From Bacteroidota bacterium (GTDB lineage Bacteria; Bacteroidota; Bacteroidia; UKL13-3), in NCBI GenBank assembly GCA_040388375.1, contig JAZKBU010000003.1, forward strand, positions 434,001-498,000: 64,000 nt of DNA, given 5' to 3'. This document shows positions 30,687-39,572 of this stretch, piece by piece. A model generated the notes under the pieces. It searched no databases. It saw nothing but the letters and a program-made list of their open reading frames with translations, and had not been told where the DNA came from. A program made the position numbers and the translations under genes. Every line of letters begins with the position of its first letter. Within the stretch, counting starts at the first letter, position 1.

Positions 30687-32351
30687 TTAACTCAAGCCGG
30701 TAATTTCACCGTTTACAAAATCAATAACCATAGCTGCAGGTTCTTTTGGTAAACCCGGCATACGCATAATTTCACCAGCTACTGCTACTATAAATCCGGC
30801 ACCATTGTTTAGTACCAAATTTTCAATATGAATATTAAAACCTTCCGCAGCACCAACCAATGCAGCATTGTCAGTAAAGCTAAATTGTGTTTTGGCTATA
30901 CATACTGGTAATTTATCGGCACCCAAATCAGTTATTTTTTTCAAAGCAGCTTTGGCATTTTTACCCAAAGTTATGCTACTGCCTTTGTATATCGTAGTAA
31001 CAATTTTTCTTATTTTTTCTTCAACCGAATCAGTTAATTCATACGTGTGGTTAATGCTTTTGCTCGCTTTGTTCTCCACTACTTCAACCACTTTTTTAGC
31101 CAAGGCTACAGCACCATCACCACCATTGGCAAAGCCTTCATTTATAGCAAACTCAGCTCCTTTTTCTTTACACCAGTTTTGTATAAAATTAATTTCTTCT
31201 TCCGTATCAAAACCAAATTTGTTTAAAGCAACTATGACTGTTTGTCCAAACTGTTGTAAGTTTTCAATATGGCGTTCTACATTTTTTATTCCTGCTTTTA
31301 AACCTTCCATATTGGGTTGTTTAATCAGTTTCTCATCAACTTTACCATGTAGTTTTATACTTTGTGTAGTAGTAACCAATACCGCTGCTTTAGGACTTAT
31401 TCCTGCTGCACGGCATTTTATATTTAAAAATTTCTCGCCTCCTAAATCACTTCCAAACCCTGCCTCCGTTACTGCATACTCTCCATGTTGCATAGCAGCT
31501 TTGGTCGCCATAATACTATTACAACCATGCGCTATATTGGCAAAAGGTCCACCATGAATAAAAGCCGCACCCCCTTCAATGGTTTGTACCAGATTAGGTT
31601 GAAAAGCATCTTTTAACAAAGTAACCAAAGCACCCGCTACACCTAAATCCTTTACATAAAAAGGAGTGTTATCGTACTTATAGCCAATTAAAATACGTTC
31701 AATACGTTTACGCAAATCATCAAGCGAAGTTGATAAACAGAATATAGCCATTATTTCAGAAGCAGGTGTAATATCAAAACCCGTTTCAGTGGGTATACCA
31801 TTACTTGAACCATTTAAGCCCGAAACCATATAGCGCAACGAACGATCATTTACATCAAGCACCCTGCGCCATAATATTTGTTTTAATCCGTTTGCATTGT
31901 TTTTATTATAGTATTGGTAGTTATCAATTAAAGCAGCTAACGTATTGTTAGCTGAAGTAATAGCATGAAAGTCACCGGTAAAATGCAGGTTAATATCTTC
32001 CATTGGTAAAACCTGGCTGTAACCGCCACCGGCAGCGCCACCCTTCATACCAAAACATGGGCCTAAGCTGGGCTCGCGTAAAGCAACAATGGCTTTTTTG
32101 CCAATTTTATTTAAGCCCTGTGCCAGGGCAACAGATGTAGTTGTTTTACCACTTCCACTTTTGTTAGGTGTAGTGGCAGTTACTAAAATCAAATTGCTCT
32201 GCGCTATTTTAGCATCATCAAAATCAAAGCTGATTTTAGCTTTGTATTTTCCGTATTGCTCTAGTTGATCTTCGTTAATACCAATTTGTGCAGCAATTTT
32301 TTGAATAGGTTGAAGCTTAACTTCGCGGGCAATTTCTATATCTGATTTCAT
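30687..32351 (-). CDS. fhs: Formate-tetrahydrofolate ligase
   Basis: This is a 554-residue enzyme that joins formate to tetrahydrofolate with ATP, giving 10-formyl-THF. The start at 32351 (MKSDIEIAREVKLQPIQKIA) matches the family; the longer frame adds 36 unrelated residues. The P-loop is TATTPNKSGSGKTTTSVAL, slightly different from the common PAGEGKTT form. REPSLGPCFGMKGGAAGGGYSQVLPMEDINLHFTGDFHAIT is the highly conserved substrate region, and GPFANIAHGCNS and EAGFGSDLGGEKF follow. Length is typical of the family. Cytoplasmic one-carbon metabolism. Confidence 0.97.
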   Translation of the reverse strand: MKSDIEIAREVKLQPIQKIAAQIGINEDQLEQYGKYKAKISFDFDDAKIAQSNLILVTATTPNKSGSGKTTTSVALAQGLNKIGKKAIVALREPSLGPCFGMKGGAAGGGYSQVLPMEDINLHFTGDFHAITSANNTLAALIDNYQYYNKNNANGLKQILWRRVLDVNDRSLRYMVSGLNGSSNGIPTETGFDITPASEIMAIFCLSTSLDDLRKRIERILIGYKYDNTPFYVKDLGVAGALVTLLKDAFQPNLVQTIEGGAAFIHGGPFANIAHGCNSIMATKAAMQHGEYAVTEAGFGSDLGGEKFLNIKCRAAGISPKAAVLVTTTQSIKLHGKVDEKLIKQPNMEGLKAGIKNVERHIENLQQFGQTVIVALNKFGFDTEEEINFIQNWCKEKGAEFAINEGFANGGDGAVALAKKVVEVVENKASKSINHTYELTDSVEEKIRKIVTTIYKGSSITLGKNAKAALKKITDLGADKLPVCIAKTQFSFTDNAALVGAAEGFNIHIENLVLNNGAGFIVAVAGEIMRMPGLPKEPAAMVIDFVNGEITGLS

Positions 32352-32508
32352 AGTTAAATAAAAATGCAATATTGAATAGTTAATTGAAATTACAAAACTT
32401 GTTTTGAAAGGTGTTTTTTTAATTCCATAAAACGCAATGTCTAATAACAAATGGAGCATACAAACTATGTTTATTTTTACTATACTTGTTCATTAAAGTT
32501 TACCCCCT

Positions 32509-35052
32509 ATGGAAATATTCTTATTGGTAATTATACTCGGTCTGATTGTTATTTTTTATTTTCAAACCAAGGACAGGTTAGAAAAAATAGAACAAAAACT
32601 TTTTGATATACACAATCAAAAAAGCCATGAAGCAGCACCACAAAAAGAGATAGTACAGAAACAGGAAAAAGAGGTAGCAGCACCAATAAATATATTTGAA
32701 ACGTATAAAAATAGGGAGCCGGATTTAGCGGTAAACAATGCCGCTATTGTTGAAACCAAAGAAGAAATTTTAGAAAAACCGCAAACGTTTGTAGCAGAAA
32801 TAAATAAATATATAACCGAAAGTGTTAAGCCGATAGAGGAGAAGATAGAAGCTGAGCAGAAGCCTATTAACATGTTTAGCCAGGTAAAAGAAGAGCCTGT
32901 AAAAGAAGAAGAAAAATCGTGGTTTGCGGGCATGGTTGAGAATAACGATTTAGAGAAATTTATTGGAGAAAACCTGATAAGCAAAATAGGTATAGCTATA
33001 TTGGTTTTAGGCATAGCCTTTTTTGTAAAATATGCTATTGACCAAAACTGGATAAACGAAATAGCGCGTGTTGGCATTGGTATTTTGGCAGGTGGTATTA
33101 TATTAGGTTTTGCCCATAAACTTCGCGAAAATTTTAAAGCATTCAGTACCGTTTTAGTAGCAGGAGGTATCAGTACATTCTACTTTACCATAGGCTTAGC
33201 CTTTCAAGAGTATCATTTATTTAGCCAAACAGTAGCCTTTGCCATTATGCTGGTAATAACAGCTTTTAGCGTATTTATTTCCATAGGTTATAATAGGCAG
33301 GAGTTGGCTATACTTTCTATTATAGGAGGTTTTGCCACACCATTTATAGTGAGTACAGGAAGTGGAAACTATATAGTTTTATTCTCTTATGTTTTAATAC
33401 TCGATTTAGGTATGCTCGTATTGGCTTTTGTACGTAAATGGACATTGGTTAATATAATAACTTACGTATTAAGTTTAATACTATACATAGCATGGTTAAC
33501 AACCAAAGGCCTGCCTAATCATCCGGAGTATTTTAGCAGTGCATTTATATTTGCTACCTTATTTTACTTTGTATTTGTAGCCATGAATATTGCTTACAAT
33601 ATTAAGCACAAGCAGTATTTTAAAAGCATTGATTTTGGCATTTTATTAAGCAACACTTTTGCTTATTACGGTATAGGCATTGCATTGTTCAGTGCTTACA
33701 ATCCGCAGCTAAAAGGGGCATTTACTTTGGGTCTTGCTTTGAGTAATTGTTTACTGGCCTGGTTTATTGTTAAAAACAGCAAAGCCGATAAAAATTTATT
33801 GTACGTACTAATAGGTTTGGCTTTAACATTTATAACCCTGGCTGCACCAATACAGTTAAAAGGAAATTACATTACCCTGTTCTGGGCAGCTGAAGGAGCT
33901 TTGTTATTATGGTTATCGCAAAAATCGGGTATGAATATATTTAGGGTAACCTCGGCTATTACCTATGTTTTAGCCTTGCTTAGTCTGATAATAGACTGGA
34001 ATCAGCAATATGCATTACAATCAACATTACCTATAATCATTAACAAAGGTTTTATAGCCGGCACATTTGTATGTGTAAGCTTATGGATTAATACCATTTT
34101 ATTGAAAAAAGACAAAGAGCTGGTTTTAGATTTTTATGGAGTAATTTATGAAGCAGCTGTCTATTTAAAAGTGAGTAAATTCCTTTTAGTTGCTTTGGTT
34201 TATATAGCCGGTTTGTTAGAAGTAAGTTACCAGTTAAACACAAGATTAAGCCCTCCTGAAGCGGCCTATTTCCTCACCGGAATGTATCATTTTCTGTTTA
34301 CAAGCATTCTTATATTCTTCATCAATAAACAAATTTCACATGCGTTTGCCAATACCATTAAAACAATCGGTATCATTAATTTAATTATATATGTATGCTA
34401 CTTTAATAGCCTTCCGTTTAAAGAGCTCGAATACAATTTTTCATGGGAATATATAAATGATGTTTTAACCTTTAACAAAGCAAGCCATTTGGCTTTTGCC
34501 TTCCATTACGTTTCGTTGGCTTGCATATTTTACCAGGCATTTATCACCTATGGATTGTTTAAACAAGACATTGAAACCAAAAAAATGTCAAACAAAATAT
34601 TGTATTGGAGTTCCGTTATAGCGATAACATTTTTAGCCAGTAGCGAAGTAATTTTACATGTGGTTAAAATAAAAATGGTACGGGTTATGCCTACGGCCAA
34701 AGATGTAACCGATAGTGCATTTTACGTTAATTTCGATATTTATAACGACCTGATAAAACAAACCGGTAAAGTATTTTTACCGGTGCTATGGGGCGTTTTG
34801 TCATTTTTATTTTTATGGTTTGGTATAAAAAACCAGATAAAACACTTACGTATAGCTGCTTTGTATTTATTAGGATTAACCCTAATAAAATTATTTGTAT
34901 ACGATATTAGAGAAGTTTCAGAAGGTGGAAAAATTTTGGCATTCATATTGTTAGGCATTGTGCTACTTGTTATATCATTCATGTATCAAAAAATTAAAGC
35001 AATCATTATTAACGATGAACCCAAAGAAATTACCAATGAAGAAAATTTATAG
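32509..35052 (+). CDS. DUF2339 multi-pass membrane protein
   Basis: This is an 847-residue inner-membrane protein of family DUF2339. An N-terminal anchor (MEIFLLVIILGLIVIFYF) is followed by a charged coiled-coil and Glu/Lys-rich linker to about residue 145. The family signature ENLISKIGIAILVLGIAFFVKYAIDQNWINEIARVGIGILAGGIILG then leads into more than 20 hydrophobic segments. Function is not established; no transport or enzyme motif is visible. The following gene starts 17 bases before this stop, so the pair is translationally coupled, and this pairing with a DUF3999-like protein also occurs in other bacteria. Confidence 0.9.
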   Translation: MEIFLLVIILGLIVIFYFQTKDRLEKIEQKLFDIHNQKSHEAAPQKEIVQKQEKEVAAPINIFETYKNREPDLAVNNAAIVETKEEILEKPQTFVAEINKYITESVKPIEEKIEAEQKPINMFSQVKEEPVKEEEKSWFAGMVENNDLEKFIGENLISKIGIAILVLGIAFFVKYAIDQNWINEIARVGIGILAGGIILGFAHKLRENFKAFSTVLVAGGISTFYFTIGLAFQEYHLFSQTVAFAIMLVITAFSVFISIGYNRQELAILSIIGGFATPFIVSTGSGNYIVLFSYVLILDLGMLVLAFVRKWTLVNIITYVLSLILYIAWLTTKGLPNHPEYFSSAFIFATLFYFVFVAMNIAYNIKHKQYFKSIDFGILLSNTFAYYGIGIALFSAYNPQLKGAFTLGLALSNCLLAWFIVKNSKADKNLLYVLIGLALTFITLAAPIQLKGNYITLFWAAEGALLLWLSQKSGMNIFRVTSAITYVLALLSLIIDWNQQYALQSTLPIIINKGFIAGTFVCVSLWINTILLKKDKELVLDFYGVIYEAAVYLKVSKFLLVALVYIAGLLEVSYQLNTRLSPPEAAYFLTGMYHFLFTSILIFFINKQISHAFANTIKTIGIINLIIYVCYFNSLPFKELEYNFSWEYINDVLTFNKASHLAFAFHYVSLACIFYQAFITYGLFKQDIETKKMSNKILYWSSVIAITFLASSEVILHVVKIKMVRVMPTAKDVTDSAFYVNFDIYNDLIKQTGKVFLPVLWGVLSFLFLWFGIKNQIKHLRIAALYLLGLTLIKLFVYDIREVSEGGKILAFILLGIVLLVISFMYQKIKAIIINDEPKEITNEENL

Positions 35053-36253
35053 CCTTTTTATTTTATTGGTTTTTATTGTTTCCAGCAGTGCAGCACAGCA
35101 ATTTACCCATAAGGCATTATTAAATCAAGTAGCCAAAAAAGCCTATTGCAAAATACATGTACCCAATAGTTTACGCCAGTTTGCCGGGCCCGATTTATAC
35201 GATGTAAGAATATTAGATGAAAAAAACAAACAAGTTCCTTATAAAGTAAGCAAATTTATTACCCAGCTGGCTGTTAACAGCATAGAACCTTTGCAATATG
35301 TAAATAACAACAATACCGAGTTTATTATAGAAAAAGGTGATAAGCCAACTTGGAGTCAGGTTGTTTTAAAAATAAAAAACAGTGCCGTTACCAAACAATA
35401 TACCGTAAGTGGTAGTAACGATAAGAAAAAATGGTTTGCCTTAACCGATACCAGTAACCTTACCCTGTATGTAGACAACCAGGAAGTAGCAGTGAATAAA
35501 GTAATTGATTTTCCTTTGGTTGATTATAACTACATAAAGATAAATATAGACAATAGCACCTCAGTTCCATTAAACGTATTATCCATTGGTTACTCAACAA
35601 GCGAAGTAATAGCCAATACATTAGATAAAATACAACCTTTTACTTTTACTGTAGCCAATGATAGCATAGCCGATAAAACAACCATACACATTCGTTTTGA
35701 ACAGGCACAACAAATAGACCAGATGAAACTGTATGTTACCGGTCCCAGCTATTATGTACGCGAAGCCAATTTGTATAAAATAGTAAGCAATAAGTACAAG
35801 AATAAAACGGTACAATACAATGGTGCCTTAACAGCATTTCAAATTCGTTCCAAGACCAACTTGATGTACGATGTAAATTTATTTGAAAACGATTTTTACA
35901 TTGAAATAGCGAATTACGACAATGAACCACTGCAAATTGATTCCATTAATTTTTATCAAAACCCATATTATCTGGCAGCAGAACTTGCTCCCAATAACAA
36001 CTACACCATTCAGTGTGGCGATAACAACTTAAATACACCCATTTATGATATTGCCAATTTTCATGAGTTAGATGCAAGCATTTTACCGGAAGTATTGGTT
36101 GGCGAAACAATAGATTTAAGATTGCCACAAAACCAGATAATAGCTATCAAACCATTTTACGAGCAACAATGGTTTATGTGGGCATGTATTGGTGTTGGCA
36201 TATTGGCCTTGGGTTTATTTTCGGCCAGCTTGTTAAAAGATGTGAAAAAATAA
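35036..36253 (+). CDS. DUF3999-like membrane-anchored protein
   Basis: This is a 405-residue protein starting at ATG 35036, which opens a signal peptide (MKKIYSLFILLVFIVSSSAAQQ). The next Mets upstream lack one. The first half is beta-rich with a discoidin-like wording (QYTVSGSNDKKKWFALTDTSNL), and the end has one membrane segment (WACIGVGILALGLFSASLL) and a short basic tail. This layout and the position after DUF2339 agree with DUF3999, although the similarity is judged by eye. The large domain should be periplasmic, perhaps binding a ligand for its DUF2339 partner. It overlaps that gene by 17 bases. Confidence 0.78.
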   Translation: MKKIYSLFILLVFIVSSSAAQQFTHKALLNQVAKKAYCKIHVPNSLRQFAGPDLYDVRILDEKNKQVPYKVSKFITQLAVNSIEPLQYVNNNNTEFIIEKGDKPTWSQVVLKIKNSAVTKQYTVSGSNDKKKWFALTDTSNLTLYVDNQEVAVNKVIDFPLVDYNYIKINIDNSTSVPLNVLSIGYSTSEVIANTLDKIQPFTFTVANDSIADKTTIHIRFEQAQQIDQMKLYVTGPSYYVREANLYKIVSNKYKNKTVQYNGALTAFQIRSKTNLMYDVNLFENDFYIEIANYDNEPLQIDSINFYQNPYYLAAELAPNNNYTIQCGDNNLNTPIYDIANFHELDASILPEVLVGETIDLRLPQNQIIAIKPFYEQQWFMWACIGVGILALGLFSASLLKDVKK

Positions 36254-36283
36254 AACAGCTTTTTTTTCAGGTTTGCACTTTGA

Positions 36284-36640
36284 TTAACCCAATATTTTTC
36301 GCCACCATTTAACCGTTAAACCTACGTACACGCCATCATCTTTTAACTGCGTAGGGTAGGTGTCAACGTAATCACCTTGATTGGCTAAACCCTTTCCTGT
36401 TCGTGGGTTGTATTTGTAGCGGTGAATAGGGCAAATAACATTTTCGTTTTCATCACATTTACCTGATCCAAGAGGTGCTCCCGCATGCGGACACTTATCA
36501 TCAATAGCAAAATAACCATCGTGTAAACGAGTTAAGCAAATACGTTTTCCTTCTATGTCAATTGTTCTAACCGTATTGATGGCTTGTGGGTCAGTTCCGT
36601 CCAGTTTAAAGTCGTAAACTTTATAAAATTGAATAGCCAT
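36284..36640 (-). CDS. Rieske-type 2Fe-2S ferredoxin
   Basis: This is a 118-residue soluble Rieske protein. The cluster ligands are in CPHAGAPLG (Cys and His near 51-53) and CPIHRYKYN (Cys and His near 70-73), giving the C-x-H and C-x-x-H pattern. No signal peptide or oxygenase domain is present, so it should be a stand-alone electron carrier, as in dioxygenase or nitrite-reductase small subunits. The gene starts with the A of the alanine dehydrogenase stop codon (TAATG overlap at 36640), so it is tightly coupled to it. The redox partner is unknown. Confidence 0.92.
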   Translation of the reverse strand: MAIQFYKVYDFKLDGTDPQAINTVRTIDIEGKRICLTRLHDGYFAIDDKCPHAGAPLGSGKCDENENVICPIHRYKYNPRTGKGLANQGDYVDTYPTQLKDDGVYVGLTVKWWRKILG

Positions 36641-37884
36641 TAAATATGTGCTGTTAACAATAAATCCAAATCCTTGTGGTAAATATTTAATCTATTGCCA
36701 ATATGTTTATCAGTTAAATTACCCCTGTATACATACACACCATTACGTGCGCCTGCATTTTGGTACAAGAAAGTAGCAGTGTCTTTAGTATTGGCTAACT
36801 TTAATAATAAAGGCGTAAAAATATTACTTAAAGCATAACTGGCCGTACGGCATACTCTGCTGGTAATATTAGGTACACAGTAATGTATTACATCATGCTT
36901 AATAAATGTGGGTTCTTTATGCGAAGTAATTTCACAGGTTTCAAAAATACCGCCTTGGTCCACACTAATATCAATAATAACCGATTTAGGTTTCATTTGA
37001 CAAACCATTTCTTCCGTTATTATAACAGGGCTTCGTCCATCGTCACCACGCATACAGCCAATAACTACATCTGCTGTTTGCAAAGCCTTTTGAATAATTT
37101 TAGGATGCAATAAACTAGTATAAATACTGCTCGATAAGTTGTTTTGAATTCTGCGCAATTTAGCCAATGAGTGGTCAAATACCTTTACACTGGCTCCTTT
37201 GCCTAAGGCAGATTTAGCTGCATATTCTCCAACAGTACCAGCCCCAATAATAACTATTTCAGTGGGTGGAATACCCGTTATACCACCTAACATCTCCCCT
37301 TTGCCACCTTGCGTAGTACTAAGCAATTCAGAGGCAACAGCTATAGAAGTAATACCCGCAATTTCGCCCATACTTCTTATAATGGGATATAAACCATCAC
37401 TATCCTTTAAGTTTTCATAAGCCAACGCAGTTAATTTTTTCTGCATCAATTGCTTAATAAAAGAATCACTCTTGCTGGCATGTTGTAACGCTGAAATTAA
37501 CAAATGCTCATGAGTCAATAATTTTATTTCATCCTCCGTTGGCGGCTCAACTTTTAAAATAACATTGGCTTTAAAAACCTCCTCTTTACTATAACAAATT
37601 TTTGCTCCCGCTTCACTAAAATCCTTATCACTGAAATGAGCTTGCTTACCCGCATTCGTTTCAATCCAAACCTCGTTACCATTGCTTACTAAAAGTTGTA
37701 TAGACGAAGGCGTTAATGGAATTCGTCCTTCTTGTAAAGTAGTTTCTTTAGGAACACCAATGTAAAGTGTATTGTGTGGATTGCGCTTTTCAAGCAATGC
37801 TTCTTTAGGTTGTAGTGAGGCCTGTTTTGCTAATTCAGAAAATCCAAAATGTTGGTCCATAAATGAGTTAAGTAATACCTCCAA
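36640..37884 (-). CDS. ald: Alanine dehydrogenase
   Basis: This is a 414-residue NAD-dependent alanine dehydrogenase of the AlaDH/PNT family that interconverts alanine and pyruvate plus ammonia. GVPKETTLQEGRIPLTP (near 43-60) holds the substrate Arg, ILKVEPP the Lys, and LLISALQHA the catalytic His region. IVIIGAGTVGEYAA is the Rossmann motif and IIDISVDQGGIFE holds the catalytic Asp. It is about 40 residues longer than classical enzymes at the N-terminus; a later start at 37860 (MDQHFGF) is possible. The Rieske gene is coupled downstream. A lysine-type saccharopine-reductase relative is less likely. Confidence 0.92.
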   Translation of the reverse strand: MEVLLNSFMDQHFGFSELAKQASLQPKEALLEKRNPHNTLYIGVPKETTLQEGRIPLTPSSIQLLVSNGNEVWIETNAGKQAHFSDKDFSEAGAKICYSKEEVFKANVILKVEPPTEDEIKLLTHEHLLISALQHASKSDSFIKQLMQKKLTALAYENLKDSDGLYPIIRSMGEIAGITSIAVASELLSTTQGGKGEMLGGITGIPPTEIVIIGAGTVGEYAAKSALGKGASVKVFDHSLAKLRRIQNNLSSSIYTSLLHPKIIQKALQTADVVIGCMRGDDGRSPVIITEEMVCQMKPKSVIIDISVDQGGIFETCEITSHKEPTFIKHDVIHYCVPNITSRVCRTASYALSNIFTPLLLKLANTKDTATFLYQNAGARNGVYVYRGNLTDKHIGNRLNIYHKDLDLLLTAHI

Positions 37885-37918
37885 AAGTATGGAATTTAAC
37901 TAAAATAACAATAACCTT

Positions 37919-39382
37919 TTAACGTACTACCAATATTCTGCTGATACTTTTAGTAGATTCTTTGCCCGTAAAAACCACATAATAATTGCCCGGTAGCATA
38001 CCCGCTAAATCAATCAGGTATTGTTTCCTTTCCTGGTAAGTTACAGTATATTTTCCATATTTATGAAGAGTTGGAGGATTGTTTATTTCCTTTACCATAA
38101 GGCCATCATCCGTTAAAATTTTAAAATTTAAAGCATCCGTTTCAACGGTTACATTTCCCTGTGCTGGGTTTGGGTAAATAGTGGCAAATATCAACTCACT
38201 TTTACCGGGTCGTTGGTCAAACTTAGTAAGATTTGCTTTATTAGGGTTGTATCCGTCAAAGAGCCATTCATAGGCAGGCCTGAATTGTTTCGACCAAAAA
38301 ACCTCATTGTGTGAGCCCGTCATTTTAGCTGCTACATTTACCTCCGTATCAAAATAATTGGCACTGTCTTGTAAATAATCAGCAAGCTCTTCACAATCTT
38401 TAATATTCACAAGGCTGTCGTTATAAGCATAAGTAATATAAAAGCGTTTGGGTCGAAAACGTTTATTTTTAGCTACAAAGCCAAAAATAGAATCGCGGTT
38501 TTCAAATATAGGAGAAAAAAGCCCCACCTTAGAAAAGCCAAAGTGATTATTAAGCCCGATAAACAAAGCCATAGAAGCAAATTTACCTGCCCCTACAATG
38601 GCATTGTAGTAATCACTGCGCTTGGTTCTATAAACGGAGTCAACATAAGGCTTGAGTTGAAAATTAATAAAGAGACCAAATTGAAAAGCAGTACCCGTAT
38701 CGTTAGCAAAAAAACCTTTGTAAAAAGGATTTATTTCTTTGTTGGTGTATTTAGGTAACTCTTCAATGCCAATTACAATACAACCGTTATCACCCTGCTT
38801 CTGGAATATACGTAAGGTTTCATCCATGCGCCATTCCTTGTATTGGGCTGTATAGTTGTCAAATAGATTTTGCCCTTGAAAAGCATAAACAACAGGATAC
38901 CTTTTATCAGGTTGCTGGTAATAATCATTAGGCAGGTAAACATATATTTTGCGTGCATAGCCAAGCATAGATGCATAAAAACTATCACTTAGCATTTCAA
39001 CATTCCTATTGGCCGAATGTTCCTTTTGTAAATCATTCCAGTTAGCCACATCAATAGTCACCAACGATTTTTTTTGATAAGGATAAACCACCCTGTTCTG
39101 AATGCTTTCATAATTAGAGTCAACCTCTATGCTGTTATTAGAAGCACGTGTTACTTTAAAATAAAAAGTATCTTTTAATGGAGGTAAAGCAAGTTGCCAT
39201 TTATTCTTTATCTTTTTAAATTGAAATAGACTGTCAGTAGCATTCCAGTCGTTTTGTTCGCACACAATACTGTACGTAGCCCCGGCAGGTGTATTGCCCG
39301 GTAAGTTATTTAACTGCAATACAATTTGAGCATTTGAAAAATGTAAACTGCAAATAAAAATAAGGGTAAAAATTAGACGCAT
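37919..39382 (-). CDS. Esterase-like secreted protein with T9SS domain, nucleophile apparently lost
   Basis: This is a 487-residue exported protein. The signal peptide is MRLIFTLIFICSLHFSNA. Residues 130-385 resemble the esterase D / enterochelin esterase fold: RKIYVYLPNDYYQQPDKRYPVVYAFQGQNLFD, a TNKEINPFY loop, and a late His in GSHNEVFW. At the nucleophile elbow, where GxSxGG is expected, the sequence is AIVGAGKFASMALF, with no Ser at the right place. The C-terminal about 75 residues (IYPNPAQGNVTVE...GNYYVVFTGKESTKSISRILVVR) are a T9SS type A domain. It may therefore bind ligand or protein rather than cleave esters. A TATGTTTG -7 element lies 15 bases upstream of the ATG. Confidence 0.82.
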   Translation of the reverse strand: MRLIFTLIFICSLHFSNAQIVLQLNNLPGNTPAGATYSIVCEQNDWNATDSLFQFKKIKNKWQLALPPLKDTFYFKVTRASNNSIEVDSNYESIQNRVVYPYQKKSLVTIDVANWNDLQKEHSANRNVEMLSDSFYASMLGYARKIYVYLPNDYYQQPDKRYPVVYAFQGQNLFDNYTAQYKEWRMDETLRIFQKQGDNGCIVIGIEELPKYTNKEINPFYKGFFANDTGTAFQFGLFINFQLKPYVDSVYRTKRSDYYNAIVGAGKFASMALFIGLNNHFGFSKVGLFSPIFENRDSIFGFVAKNKRFRPKRFYITYAYNDSLVNIKDCEELADYLQDSANYFDTEVNVAAKMTGSHNEVFWSKQFRPAYEWLFDGYNPNKANLTKFDQRPGKSELIFATIYPNPAQGNVTVETDALNFKILTDDGLMVKEINNPPTLHKYGKYTVTYQERKQYLIDLAGMLPGNYYVVFTGKESTKSISRILVVR

Positions 39383-39397
39383 ATTATTTCAATAACA

Positions 39398-39405
39398 CAA
39401 ACATA
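39398..39405 (-). promoter_or_regulatory. -7 promoter element TATGTTTG
   Basis: An exact TAnnTTTG on the minus strand lies 15 bases before the esterase-like gene's ATG. The upstream sequence is almost pure A/T and no -33 TTG is seen. Confidence 0.5.
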
Positions 39406-39572
39406 TTTTTTTTAGTATTAAAATTTTAATTTAAAAATACACGCTATAATAAATACCATTAAAATACCCTTTAATTTCCTATTCATTTCTTTTCTAAAAT
39501 ATTTTTTTATCATTGTTTTAGTCCTTTTTAAAAACAAATAGTATTATTAGCAAAAATTAATTTAACCTCCTC

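Noticed and set aside
30868-31557. A 229-residue frame antisense to fhs
   Set aside because: It is a shadow of a highly conserved enzyme gene; the Ser/Phe-rich composition is that of a complement strand.
39417-39430. AT-only 14-bp palindrome upstream of the esterase-like gene
   Set aside because: In such AT-rich sequence an all-A/T palindrome is expected by chance; no T-run or conserved copy supports it.
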